Shown piece by piece: positions 35,122 to 43,902 of a stretch of DNA of 64,000 nucleotides; the first letter of the stretch is position 1; each line of letters starts with the position of its first letter. This DNA comes from an uncultured Allomuricauda sp. (GTDB lineage Bacteria > Bacteroidota > Bacteroidia > Flavobacteriales > Flavobacteriaceae), in assembly GCF_947495325.1 (NCBI RefSeq), contig NZ_CANLYK010000001.1, positions 124,001 through 188,000 of the forward strand, in the 5' to 3' direction. Position numbers and translations under genes: made by a program. Under the pieces are notes generated by a model, which did not search any database, had not been told where the DNA came from, and worked only from the letters and a program-made list of their open reading frames with translations.

Positions 35122-35448
35122 ATGTCAAATCAGGTAACACTAGATGATGTTTTTTCAGGAATGGACGGGAGCATCACTTCCAAGTTCTATGCATTTCACA
35201 ACAAGTATCCAGAGGTATACATAAAATTCAAGAACATCACTTTCAAGGCCATTAAAAAGGGCTTTGAAAACTATGGTGCCAAGGGTGTCATGGAGTTGGT
35301 AAGATGGCACACTGCCGGACCAACAAAAGAAGATGGGTTTAAGATCAACAATAATTATACAAGCTATTACGTGCGATTGTTCGAAAAGGAATTTCCACAG
35401 CACGAAGGCTTTTTTAGAAAGCGCAAAATAAAGCAGGAACTGACATAA
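35122..35448 (+). CDS. Conserved phage protein of unknown function
   Basis: 108 residues from ATG 35122; ATG 35098 in frame would overlap the microprotein. The pattern FHNKYPEVYIKFKNI ... YGAKGVMELVRW ... FKINNNYTSYYVRLFEKEFP matches a small family widespread in temperate phages of many phyla (F..NP.VY...., ..E.RW, NN.Y..YYAR). The role is not known; the genes commonly lie in early or replication regions, as here. Confidence 0.75.
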   Translation: MSNQVTLDDVFSGMDGSITSKFYAFHNKYPEVYIKFKNITFKAIKKGFENYGAKGVMELVRWHTAGPTKEDGFKINNNYTSYYVRLFEKEFPQHEGFFRKRKIKQELT

Positions 35449-35463
35449 TCAAATATATAGGAT

Positions 35464-35748
35464 ATGAGTAAAATAGTAATTACGGGGGCAGCCAACCAAG
35501 TAGGTGAACTACAGGAACTGGGTCAAGATGGCAGCTTCAAAAAAAGAGAGGTGATTTTCAAGACGATTGAAGAACATACCAACTACTATAGGGTGGAATT
35601 TCTACAGGGAAACACCGAATTGGTAAACAACATTACCGAAGGAAACAATTATAAGATCACTTGCAATCTTAGGGGAAGACTGAGCACCAATGAAAATGGG
35701 ACCATAGTATTCCACAGTTTGGTTGGCTGGAAAGTAGAAACCGCTTAA
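35464..35748 (+). CDS. OB-fold protein, DUF3127-like (possible ssDNA-binding)
   Basis: 94 residues of mainly beta structure; KKREVIFKTIEEHTNYYRVE and the following LQGN...LVNNITEGNNYKITCNLRGR fit the small Bacteroidota DUF3127 OB-fold family. Members are thought to bind nucleic acid. Directly upstream of a coiled-coil protein and a sliding-clamp homologue, consistent with a role in phage DNA replication or recombination. Assignment by pattern only. Confidence 0.6.
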   Translation: MSKIVITGAANQVGELQELGQDGSFKKREVIFKTIEEHTNYYRVEFLQGNTELVNNITEGNNYKITCNLRGRLSTNENGTIVFHSLVGWKVETA

Positions 35749-35766
35749 TCACAAAAAACAACACAT

Positions 35767-36120
35767 ATGAAAATTGGACAAATTCAACACGAAATTTCGG
35801 GTGCCCTGGCTATAATCACCGCATATAATGAAGGAAGCACTTCCAGTAATGAACTAAAATTGGTGGCCAAAAAATTAAAACTTATAGAAAACAATATAGC
35901 TGATGTCGCTGATGAACTTGATCAAAAAGATGCTATTGTTTCCGATCTGAGTTCAGCATTGGAAAAGCTTGAAAAAGACCAATATACCCAACACTTGCCA
36001 CCACACATGCAATCCCTTCGCATGGAAATGGCATTGAAGACCTTCTTTGAGAACATTGAAATATTAGGCGTTGAAGGAGTAGAAAGAGTGGCACAACAAT
36101 TAACCCCAGCTTCGATATGA
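35767..36120 (+). CDS. Hypothetical helical/coiled-coil protein
   Basis: 117 residues, strongly helical; the segment KKLKLIENNIADVADELDQK to about residue 75 has heptad character. The stop overlaps the start of the sliding-clamp gene (4 bases), so it may act with it. No family recognised. Confidence 0.6.
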   Translation: MKIGQIQHEISGALAIITAYNEGSTSSNELKLVAKKLKLIENNIADVADELDQKDAIVSDLSSALEKLEKDQYTQHLPPHMQSLRMEMALKTFFENIEILGVEGVERVAQQLTPASI

Positions 36121-37211
36121 AATTTACTGCAGACACAAAGGCTTTTCTATCGGCAATGGCCAGAATATCGCCATGCATCCCAACAAACACAACCAATCTT
36201 GTCCTATACAACGCCCTTTTTAATATCAAGGACGGCATTTTGGACATGACGGCCACAAACTTTGAGATCACCGCAACGACCTTTATCAATGTGGAGAGTG
36301 AGGGAAACACAAGTTTTTGTGTTGACCAAAAGAAATTACAAAGTATAATAAAAAATGCCGTGGCCCCTCGTTTTGAAGCTGAGGTAAAGGACAAAGTAGT
36401 AATTGTCCAATTGGAAAAATCCACATATGAACTCCCTTTGGTTGAAACCAATTCATATCCTGATGTGTCATTTAAGACCCAAGATGGATTATTGGAGGTT
36501 GATGGATCCGCTTTCTTTGAAGCTCTTATAGAGGCAAAGAAATTCACCAATACTGATACGCTGCGCCAATTCTTCAATGTCCACATCACAAATTTTGGTG
36601 GTAGGATAGAAGCTCAGGCCACAGATAATTTCACTGGATATCTAAATAGCATCACCGATTGCAAGGATCAGGAATTCAGTCTATTGATACCCAATCGTTG
36701 TATATCGTTTTTTGAAACGGTCCATTTTGATGAGGCTTCTCTAAAAATGGGATATAACGGGAACAGTCTTTTGGTAAAGGATGATATTACCCAAGTATCC
36801 ATCATTTTGACGGATTCAGAATTTCCAAAGATCCATATGGTCTTCCCCGAAGATGATAGGTTCACATCCAAATTTGAGTGTGACAAAACCTCTCTAATTG
36901 GTGCTATAAACAGGTTGAGTGTAGTGTATGGGACCACCAATGATAAGATCATCAGATTGGATTTTTCCAATGATATGTCAATCATTTCTTCAAATGATAC
37001 CTCAATGAACACCTCTGGTAAGGAGTATGTCCCTGGAACCCATACTGGAGATAATTTCTCCATAGGGTTCAATGCCAGTTATTTTTTAAGGGGCATACAG
37101 TATATCGATTCCGATTTGCTTGAAATCCACATGATATCCCCAAAAATGGGAATAATCCTTAAAGACGAGAATCGCACAGTATTGGTAATGCCATCCTTGC
37201 TAAAAGATTAA
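36117..37211 (+). CDS. DNA polymerase III beta subunit-like sliding clamp (phage-encoded)
   Basis: 364 residues, the length of DnaN (about 366). N-terminal segment FLSAMARISPCIPTNTTNLV, the segment LDMTATNFEITATTFI (about 43-58) and DSEFPKIHMVFPEDD (about 229-243) correspond to conserved DnaN positions, and the C-terminal ILKDENRTVLVMPS matches the final strand of DnaN (usually ending in VMPM.L). It is predicted to form a ring on DNA that tethers polymerase or other enzymes. A phage copy of the host clamp is uncommon. It lies between a coiled-coil gene (4-base overlap) and the helicase-methyltransferase gene. Confidence 0.82.
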   Translation: MKFTADTKAFLSAMARISPCIPTNTTNLVLYNALFNIKDGILDMTATNFEITATTFINVESEGNTSFCVDQKKLQSIIKNAVAPRFEAEVKDKVVIVQLEKSTYELPLVETNSYPDVSFKTQDGLLEVDGSAFFEALIEAKKFTNTDTLRQFFNVHITNFGGRIEAQATDNFTGYLNSITDCKDQEFSLLIPNRCISFFETVHFDEASLKMGYNGNSLLVKDDITQVSIILTDSEFPKIHMVFPEDDRFTSKFECDKTSLIGAINRLSVVYGTTNDKIIRLDFSNDMSIISSNDTSMNTSGKEYVPGTHTGDNFSIGFNASYFLRGIQYIDSDLLEIHMISPKMGIILKDENRTVLVMPSLLKD

Positions 37212-37229
37212 TCCAAAAAATCCAATAGA

Positions 37230-39737
37230 ATGAGCTATACCGAATTTTTGGAAAGTAAGATAATAGTTGCTGAAAACTACGGGTTTGAAGTTTCCAAATC
37301 TGCAGTTTCCAAAATGCTATTTCCCCATCAATCGGTTATAACACCATGGATGTTGTATGGAGGCCGTAGGGCGTGCTTTGCATCCTTTGGATTGGGTAAG
37401 ACCTTCATGCAATTGGAATTGGCCCGTTTGGTAATCCAACACACTGGCAAGCCCTTTTTGATAGGGTTGCCATTGGCGGTTGCCGGAGAGTTCAAAAGGG
37501 ACAATAAAAAGTTATGTACAGGCCATGAGGTTATCTATATAACGGATTCAGACGATATAGAAAGCTATGAACCGCAAATATATCTTACCAACTATGAGAG
37601 AATCAGAAAAGGGGATATAGACGCCTCTAAATTTGGAGGGGTATCATTTGATGAGGCTTCCATACTAAGAAACCTCAAGACGGAGACAACCAACTATGTT
37701 TTAGAATATTTCACCAAAGTACCCTTCAGGTTTGTTTTCACGGCAACACCGACACCCAACAATTATATTGAGATATTGAACTATGCCGTATTCCTTGGAG
37801 TTGTTGACCGTGGACATGCCCTGACCAGATTTTTCCAGCGAGATAGCACAAAAGCCGGAAACCTAACGCTGTATGAAAACAAAAAAGAGGAATTCTGGAA
37901 GTGGGTAAGCACATGGGCGGTATTCCTTAACAAACCCTCAGATCTAGGATTTGATGATCAAGGGTACAACCTCCCAAAGCACAATATTGTACAGCATAAG
38001 ACCTCAAGCCCAATTATCCAAAACCTGACCAATAAAAATGGTAAGAGGATAATGTTCAGGGATGTTACCAAAAGCCTAGTCGATACTTCCCGTGAAAAGT
38101 CCGATAGTATTGATATACGTGTCCAAAAGGCTATGGAAATCATAGATTCAGAACCAGACAAATCTTACATCATATGGCACCACAGGGAGGCAGAGCGATT
38201 GACCCTTGAAAAAGCTTTGAAAAAGCGCTCAAGCATAGTTTCCAAATCTGTTTATGGTAGCCAGTCCAACGAACTCAAGGAACAATTGTTATTGGACTTT
38301 TCAGAGGGTAAATATCAGATACTATTATCAAAACCGATAATTGCGGGTCAGGGTTGCAATTTCCAAGAGCATTGCCATACGGCCATCTTTTTGGGCATCA
38401 ATTATAAATTCAACGAAACTATTCAAGGTGTACACCGCATATACCGATTTGGACAGTCCAAAGAGGTCACTACCCATTTCATATATACCGAAAACGAGTA
38501 TGAGGTATGGAAGGAACTCCAACGCAAATGGAAGAACCATATAGAGCTACAGACCGAAATGGTCAATCTGGTACGTGAATATGGATTGAACACCGATAAA
38601 ATCACAAAGGACATGAAAAGACAGCTTTTTAAGAACAGGCGCAGAGCTGAGGTTGCAAACGCCAAAGTCTTCAATGATGATACAGTAATCGTCCATAAGG
38701 AAATGGAGGACAACAGTACGGATATGATACTCACTTCCATACCATTTGGCGACCATTACGAGTATAGCGACAACTACAATGATTTTGGCCATAACTATGG
38801 CAACAAAGGTTTTTTTGAACAAATGGACCATTTGACCCCGAATCTCTTAAGGACATTAAAACCCGGTAGGGTAGCGGCCATCCATGTAAAGGATAGGATC
38901 CAGTACAGCCACCAGAACAATGTGGGGTTCACCACTATTAAGGATTTCAGCGGTCAAACGGTCCATCATTTTGAAAAGCACGGCTTCCATTTGGTAGGTA
39001 AGATAACGGTGACCACGGATGTTGTCAGGGAGAACAACCAGACATATAGGCTTACGTGGGGAGAACAGCGCAAGGATGCAACTAAAATGGGTGTTGGATT
39101 ACCGGAATATATACTGCTGTTCAGAAAGAAACCAACCGATAGCAAAAACGCATATGCGGATGATCCCGTTACCAAACAAATTGATGATTATCTGTTGAGC
39201 CTATGGCAATTGGACGCACATGCCTATTGGAAGTCATCTGGCAACCGTTTTTTGAGTTCTGAGGAGCTTTCAAGGCATGATATGAAGTATGTATACAATA
39301 TGTGGAAATCCTACGACAGTAGCCACATATACAATTTTCAGGAACATTTACGGGTATGTAATGACTTGGACAAACATAGCCGGCTATCCAAGCTTTTTAT
39401 GACAGTTCCCCCAATATCGAATTCCGATATGGTTTGGACGGACATCAACCGTATGAAAACCCTCAATGCCAATCAGGCCAACCGAAAAAGGGAAAAACAT
39501 ATCTGTCCGCTACAGTTGGATATTATAGAAAGATTGATAAACAGGTTTTCCAATGAAGGAGATGTGATAGATGACCCATTTGGAGGATTGTTTTCCACTT
39601 CATATATGGCCTTAAAAATGAAACGCAAAGCCATATCAGTAGAGTTGAACCCAGATTATTATGATGACGGTCTTTTTTATCTGAAGGGATTGGAGTTTGA
39701 ACTTAATGCACCAACGGTGTTTGATATGGTAGGATAA
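37230..39737 (+). CDS. Snf2-type helicase fused to N6/N4 DNA methyltransferase
   Basis: 835 residues. Residues about 25-460 are a SF2 (Snf2-like) ATPase: Walker A FGLGKT (53-58), DEAS (about 145) in place of DEAH, motif III FTATPT (about 169) and motif VI QGVHRIYRFGQSKE (about 398). Residues about 495-835 are a DNA methyltransferase in beta-type permuted order: motif IV SIPF (about 503) and, near the C-terminus, motif I DPFGGLFSTS with ISVELN (about 781-800). SIPF is a non-standard version of DPPY/SPPF. The fusion recalls helicase-methyltransferase antirestriction proteins such as P1 DarB, an analogy only. No partner nuclease is found. Confidence 0.85.
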   Translation: MSYTEFLESKIIVAENYGFEVSKSAVSKMLFPHQSVITPWMLYGGRRACFASFGLGKTFMQLELARLVIQHTGKPFLIGLPLAVAGEFKRDNKKLCTGHEVIYITDSDDIESYEPQIYLTNYERIRKGDIDASKFGGVSFDEASILRNLKTETTNYVLEYFTKVPFRFVFTATPTPNNYIEILNYAVFLGVVDRGHALTRFFQRDSTKAGNLTLYENKKEEFWKWVSTWAVFLNKPSDLGFDDQGYNLPKHNIVQHKTSSPIIQNLTNKNGKRIMFRDVTKSLVDTSREKSDSIDIRVQKAMEIIDSEPDKSYIIWHHREAERLTLEKALKKRSSIVSKSVYGSQSNELKEQLLLDFSEGKYQILLSKPIIAGQGCNFQEHCHTAIFLGINYKFNETIQGVHRIYRFGQSKEVTTHFIYTENEYEVWKELQRKWKNHIELQTEMVNLVREYGLNTDKITKDMKRQLFKNRRRAEVANAKVFNDDTVIVHKEMEDNSTDMILTSIPFGDHYEYSDNYNDFGHNYGNKGFFEQMDHLTPNLLRTLKPGRVAAIHVKDRIQYSHQNNVGFTTIKDFSGQTVHHFEKHGFHLVGKITVTTDVVRENNQTYRLTWGEQRKDATKMGVGLPEYILLFRKKPTDSKNAYADDPVTKQIDDYLLSLWQLDAHAYWKSSGNRFLSSEELSRHDMKYVYNMWKSYDSSHIYNFQEHLRVCNDLDKHSRLSKLFMTVPPISNSDMVWTDINRMKTLNANQANRKREKHICPLQLDIIERLINRFSNEGDVIDDPFGGLFSTSYMALKMKRKAISVELNPDYYDDGLFYLKGLEFELNAPTVFDMVG

Positions 39738-39952
39738 TGGACAATTTAATTTTTAAAGAGGTAAAAGATACAGGGAAAACCAAAGTTTGGGAGGTTTCTT
39801 CAAGACATAACGATGTTGTTCTAGGAAAAATAGGATGGTATCCCCAATGGAGAAGGTATGTTTTTTATCCATTTCCAAATATGCTATTTGATTATGCATG
39901 TCTTAGGGAAACAGGGAAATTTATTCATAAACAAATGGTTGCAAGAACATGA
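39737..39952 (+). CDS. Hypothetical protein (71 aa)
   Basis: Short aromatic-rich protein (IGWYPQWRRYVFYPFPNM near 31-48). The shape, ending with a small helical segment, resembles accessory proteins found in many phage early operons. One-base overlap with the helicase-methyltransferase gene and 4-base overlap with the C5-methyltransferase gene. Function unknown. Confidence 0.65.
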   Translation: MDNLIFKEVKDTGKTKVWEVSSRHNDVVLGKIGWYPQWRRYVFYPFPNMLFDYACLRETGKFIHKQMVART

Positions 39953-41337
39953 TCAGAGTTGGTAGTGATTGTAGTGGAATTGGTGCTTTGGACCAAGCGT
40001 TGATGAGAATGGGAAAACCTTATAAAAAGGTATTTGCCTGTGATTTTGATTATTACGCCCGTTTGAGCTATATAGCCAATTACGGTACGGAAAAAGACCT
40101 GAAACTAGCTAAATCAAAGCTCCATAAGAAATATGCCGATGGGGTAAAGAAGATTGCCCTACTTGATAAAAAGCCATCAATAAAGGAAACCCAATTTTTA
40201 GAAGAGGCAAATGAATTTGCCAAGCGTTTCAGCTTTTACTTTCCATTCAACATGTACCAAAGGGAAATACCAAAGAAACCTTTGGATGTATATGTTAGCA
40301 CCGTCCCATGCCAATCCTTCAGTATCGCCGGTAAACGGGGTGGTGAACTGGATAAAAGGGGCATACTCTTTTATAATAGTTTGGAATTCATAAGGGACAA
40401 TAACCCCCGCTTTTTCATATTCGAGAACGTTAAGGGATTGTTGAGTCATGATAAGGATCCGAAAGCACCTAAAAACCCAATAGGTAGAACATTTCAAAAG
40501 TGGATTCAATATTTAGGCGGTAAGAGCATAGACGGAAATGTTGTTATTATGCCCGATGACAATGCCGTCCCATATCACATTTATATCAAGGTTTTAAATG
40601 CCACCGACTTTGGCGTTCCCCAAAACAGAGAAAGGGTCTTCATTGTTGGAATCCGGGATGATGTTGATAATAATTTCAAATGGCCACTGCATAATTTATT
40701 AGAGAAAAAATTAATAGATGTCTTGGATAAGGAAGTAGCCCCAAAGTATTTTTTAAGCAAAAATCTTGTAGAGTGGATAATAACTCATCGAGAAAAAAGA
40801 GATTCCCAAAATAAATTCCCTTTAGAAAAACAAGATGTATCTGGATGTGTTACATCCAGATACCATAAAATGGGCGCTGAAGATATTTTTATCAAAGTTC
40901 CATCATCAAATTCAAATGGATATGAAACTGCAACAATTGGAGATAGCATAAACTTTAGTTTTCCAGACAGCAAGACAAGAAGGGGTAGGGTTGGAAAAAA
41001 TATTGCTCAAACACTTGATGTTTCCTGTAATCAAGGTGTGTGTATTCCAGTATTGACACCAGATCGTCAAAATAAAAGACAGAATGGTAGAAGGTTTAAA
41101 ACCAATGGTGAAGCGAGCTTCACCATTACCGCGCAGGATAGACACGGTGTGCTCTTAATTGATAATAAAGGAAAACTTTTTAAAATACGCCGCTTAACCC
41201 CAAGGGAGTGTTTACGTTTAATGGATTTCCCTGAAGAATATAAAATAGTGGTAAGTGATGCCCAAGCATACAAACAGGCTGGAAACAGTATAGTTGTGGC
41301 TGTATTTCATAACATATTGAACCAAATAGGATTATGA
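39949..41337 (+). CDS. DNA (cytosine-5) methyltransferase
   Basis: Transfers a methyl group from SAM to C5 of cytosine in DNA. Motif I RVGSDCSGIG (3-12), motif IV catalytic Cys in TVPCQSFSIAG (about 118-128), motif VI FIFENVKG (about 156-163), motif VIII QNRERVFIVG (about 224-233), a variable target-recognition region (about 240-390), and motifs IX-X RRLTPRECLRLMDFPE and QAGNSIVV at the C-terminus. All catalytic motifs are intact, so it is expected to be active. 462 aa. No cognate endonuclease was seen nearby. Confidence 0.93.
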   Translation: MIRVGSDCSGIGALDQALMRMGKPYKKVFACDFDYYARLSYIANYGTEKDLKLAKSKLHKKYADGVKKIALLDKKPSIKETQFLEEANEFAKRFSFYFPFNMYQREIPKKPLDVYVSTVPCQSFSIAGKRGGELDKRGILFYNSLEFIRDNNPRFFIFENVKGLLSHDKDPKAPKNPIGRTFQKWIQYLGGKSIDGNVVIMPDDNAVPYHIYIKVLNATDFGVPQNRERVFIVGIRDDVDNNFKWPLHNLLEKKLIDVLDKEVAPKYFLSKNLVEWIITHREKRDSQNKFPLEKQDVSGCVTSRYHKMGAEDIFIKVPSSNSNGYETATIGDSINFSFPDSKTRRGRVGKNIAQTLDVSCNQGVCIPVLTPDRQNKRQNGRRFKTNGEASFTITAQDRHGVLLIDNKGKLFKIRRLTPRECLRLMDFPEEYKIVVSDAQAYKQAGNSIVVAVFHNILNQIGL

Positions 41338-41624
41338 CAAAAAAAGAGTGTTCAATATGCTGCGTTGAGAAGCCCATTGATAAGTTCTATAGGCGAGAGG
41401 AGAGTATGGATGGGTATCATAAAATATGCATTCCCTGCTATAAAAAGAAGTATAGAAAGCCTAAAAATGTTGAGGTTGGGAAAGTTTCAAAAGATGGCGC
41501 TGAATTAGTGGATCCTGTATGGGACAGGGGAATAAATGTACATAGTGGGTTTAGGCTTCAGGGTGCATTTGGAAACGCTAAATATTGGGGAGAATGGGGT
41601 GAAAATTTACCAAAGGAAATATGA
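41334..41624 (+). CDS. Small zinc-finger protein
   Basis: 96 residues. CSICCVEKPIDKF ... CIPCYKKKYRKP (5-40) is a C-x2-C ... C-x2-C zinc-binding pair with basic residues, common in phage HNH-associated proteins. The second half (WGEWGENL) is unrecognised. Overlaps the methyltransferase stop and the next start by 4 bases each. Confidence 0.7.
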   Translation: MTKKECSICCVEKPIDKFYRREESMDGYHKICIPCYKKKYRKPKNVEVGKVSKDGAELVDPVWDRGINVHSGFRLQGAFGNAKYWGEWGENLPKEI

Positions 41625-41845
41625 TATTTTTTGATTACATAAAATTGGATTTGGATATCCGAAAGAAGCAGTTCAAGAATGGATTGAGCGAAAAGGCTGT
41701 TTGTGAAGAAATGGGCATTTCCAGATCTACTATTTGGAGAATGGCAGAAGGGAAAAAGATTGATATGGACACTTTTTGCAAAATGGCCACATGGACGGAA
41801 AGACCGATTGGAAGATATTTTTCAAAAACAGCAGGGGATGCCTAG
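41621..41845 (+). CDS. Small HTH DNA-binding protein
   Basis: 74 residues with a helix-turn-helix in GLSEKAVCEEMGISRSTIWR (about 22-41), the pattern of XRE-type domains. It may regulate the middle genes. Four-base overlap with the zinc-finger gene and 8-base overlap with the HNH-like gene. Confidence 0.75.
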   Translation: MIFFDYIKLDLDIRKKQFKNGLSEKAVCEEMGISRSTIWRMAEGKKIDMDTFCKMATWTERPIGRYFSKTAGDA

Positions 41846-42152
41846 TTATAAAATGAGCAATGGTGAAAGGATCGATAAATCAATCATTGATCAAAGGGTA
41901 CGGAAAGCAAAAGAAAAGAAGATTCAGATTGTGCTGGATGAGCATGGCTATATTTTTTGTGAGGAGGTGGGGTGTGGAAAAAACACAAATTGTGGTGAGC
42001 CCATCGACTGCAGCCATGATATAAGTGTAGATGATTGTCAGAAGATGGGATGTACAGAATTGGCGTGGGAAATATCAAATATTACGATGAGGTGTAGAAC
42101 ATGTCACAGAATCCATGATAAAACCAGTTTAGGGAATCCAATAGTGAAGTAA
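41838..42152 (+). CDS. HNH/NinG-like zinc-binding protein
   Basis: 104 residues from ATG 41838; longer in-frame starts lie inside the HTH gene and read as out-of-frame shadow. Cys/His pattern CEEVGCGKNTNCGEPIDCSH and later MRCRTCHRIHD resembles small phage HNH-type proteins (NinG or recombination-associated). Whether it cuts DNA is unknown. It is the nearest thing to a nuclease in the modification island. Confidence 0.6.
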   Translation: MPSYKMSNGERIDKSIIDQRVRKAKEKKIQIVLDEHGYIFCEEVGCGKNTNCGEPIDCSHDISVDDCQKMGCTELAWEISNITMRCRTCHRIHDKTSLGNPIVK

Positions 42153-42196
42153 TTAACAAATTTTAGAATCAGTTGAACACCAAAACAAAGGATAGT

Positions 42197-42847
42197 ATGG
42201 AAGAGCAATTGAAAGTGTTGAACCTTGAAGCGGGATTGGGAGGTAACCGAAAGCATTGGAAAAATGTAAAGGTCACCGCTGTTGAGATCGACCCAAAAAT
42301 AGCAAAAACCTATCAGCAGTTAAATCCTGAAGATGAAATCGTTGTGGGCGATTCCCATGATTATTTATTGAACAACTTCCATAAGTTTGATTTCATTTGG
42401 TCATCTCCTCCTTGCCAATCGCATTCTAAAATGGTAAAGTTTGGAAGGAACAGAAAACTCCGATATGCAGACTACACACTTTACGAAAAGATAAACTTTT
42501 TAAGGACATACCACACTGGGCCCTGGGTAGTTGAAAACGTTGTTCCTTATTACAAACCATTAATCGAACCGATGGCACAATTAGGAAGGCATCTTTTCTG
42601 GTCTAATTTTTCAATATCAGATTTTGATGTCCCTAGCCCAAAGAATTTTATCAACAAAACAAATTCAAGTGGAGCCAAGGAGCTAAAGGACTGGCTAGGA
42701 ATCCAATTCGAGGGGAATATATACTATAAAGGGAACCACTGTCCGGCACAGGTATTAAGAAACTGCGTACACCCAGATTTAGGGTTACATGTATTCAACG
42801 AAATGAAGAAATCTTTAAACCAAATTGAACCTATAAAAACAATATAG
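42197..42847 (+). CDS. Short C5-cytosine methyltransferase-like protein
   Basis: 216 residues from ATG 42197 (a TTG at 42173 is also in frame). Motif I is LEAGLGG (about 9-15), followed by TAVEIDPK; motif IV SSPPCQSHS (about 70-78) and motif VI WVVENVVPYY (about 112-121) are present. Target-recognition region and motifs IX-X are much reduced, so it is shorter than standard Dcm-type enzymes; such short forms are frequent in Bacteroidota phages. Activity is therefore uncertain. Followed after 2 bases by the PP-loop gene. Confidence 0.8.
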   Translation: MEEQLKVLNLEAGLGGNRKHWKNVKVTAVEIDPKIAKTYQQLNPEDEIVVGDSHDYLLNNFHKFDFIWSSPPCQSHSKMVKFGRNRKLRYADYTLYEKINFLRTYHTGPWVVENVVPYYKPLIEPMAQLGRHLFWSNFSISDFDVPSPKNFINKTNSSGAKELKDWLGIQFEGNIYYKGNHCPAQVLRNCVHPDLGLHVFNEMKKSLNQIEPIKTI

Positions 42848-42849
42848 AG

Positions 42850-43647
42850 ATGGAACTGGAAAATTTTTGTCAATATGATTACATCGTTGTTAACTCTAGT
42901 GGAGGCAAGGACTCTATTGTTGCACTATGGAAAGTATGTGGTATGGCAAAGTTCCAGGGGTATTCATTGGACAGAATCATTGTGTCACATCAGGATTTGG
43001 GTGATATGGAATGGAACGGAACAAAGGAACTGGTACAAAAACAATGCGATTTTCTGGGAGTCAAATGTGTATACTCCAAAAGGAGGGATTTTAAAGGATA
43101 TGAGGAAAATCTATTGGAGTACGTTGAAAGACGTGGGAAATGGCCCTCAAGCACTCAAAGATATTGTACCAGTGATTTTAAGAGAGGTCCAGGAATGAGG
43201 GTTGTTACAGCTTTGACCAAGGGGATGAGACACTCAAAAATATTATATGTTTTTGGTTTTAGAAAAGATGAGAGCCCAGCGCGCGCAAAAAGAACCAAAT
43301 ACTCCATCAATAAAAAACTGACCACTAAGAGCAGAAAGGTTTTTGATTGGCTACCAATTCACGAATGGTCAACAGAAAGAATCTGGAAGGTTATACGGAT
43401 GCACAATTTACCATACCACTACGCTTACGATTTAGGTATGCCAAGACTATCATGTGTATTCTGCATTTTCAGCCCGATGGACGCTTTGGTAATCGCCGGA
43501 AGGGAAAACCCAAAATTATTAGACAAGTATATTGAGATTGAAGATAAGATTGGACATGATTTTAGAAACAATTTCAAAATAGCTTCTGTCAAGGAGAAAA
43601 TAGAATCTGGTTATGTGCCGGAACAAATAGAGAATTGGATGATGTAA
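42850..43647 (+). CDS. PAPS reductase / PP-loop ATP pyrophosphatase family protein
   Basis: 265 residues with the PP-loop SSGGKDS (16-22) that binds ATP. Cysteines in RYCTSDFKR (about 102) and CVFC (about 199-202) match the phage and DndC-like branch of the PAPS-reductase superfamily rather than assimilatory CysH. Products of this family activate sulfur or other groups; a phage role in nucleic-acid thiolation or anti-restriction has been proposed for relatives. No dnd/ssp partner genes lie in the window. Two bases after the methyltransferase-like gene. Confidence 0.82.
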   Translation: MELENFCQYDYIVVNSSGGKDSIVALWKVCGMAKFQGYSLDRIIVSHQDLGDMEWNGTKELVQKQCDFLGVKCVYSKRRDFKGYEENLLEYVERRGKWPSSTQRYCTSDFKRGPGMRVVTALTKGMRHSKILYVFGFRKDESPARAKRTKYSINKKLTTKSRKVFDWLPIHEWSTERIWKVIRMHNLPYHYAYDLGMPRLSCVFCIFSPMDALVIAGRENPKLLDKYIEIEDKIGHDFRNNFKIASVKEKIESGYVPEQIENWMM

Positions 43648-43671
43648 TGCTAACCCAAAGACAATAAGAAG

Positions 43672-43878
43672 ATGGAAGAAACAAAAAACGAAATACAACC
43701 TCCAGTAAATCACATAACGGTTGAAGTATGTGAAAACGGCTTTACTGCTTTTGAAGATAATCGCAATGATCCATTAATGAGGGCGCATATAGGCCGTAAA
43801 TGGGTGTTTCAATCATATGGGGCACTATTTAATTTCATTAAGGAAAATATGATTCCTAAAGGAAGAAAAGAAATCTAA
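43672..43878 (+). CDS. Hypothetical protein (68 aa)
   Basis: Small protein with pattern HITVEVCENGFTAFED (about 14-29) then a helical C-terminus. No motif recognised. It continues the early operon 24 bases after the PP-loop gene. Confidence 0.6.
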   Translation: MEETKNEIQPPVNHITVEVCENGFTAFEDNRNDPLMRAHIGRKWVFQSYGALFNFIKENMIPKGRKEI

Positions 43879-43902
43879 AGGCCAGAAACGAATAAGGGAA
43901 AG

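Noticed and set aside
39949..43647. A restriction-modification system or a Dnd/Ssp phosphorothioation system
   Set aside because: Methyltransferases and a PP-loop protein are present, but no restriction enzyme and no dndA/B/D/E or ssp genes are recognisable.
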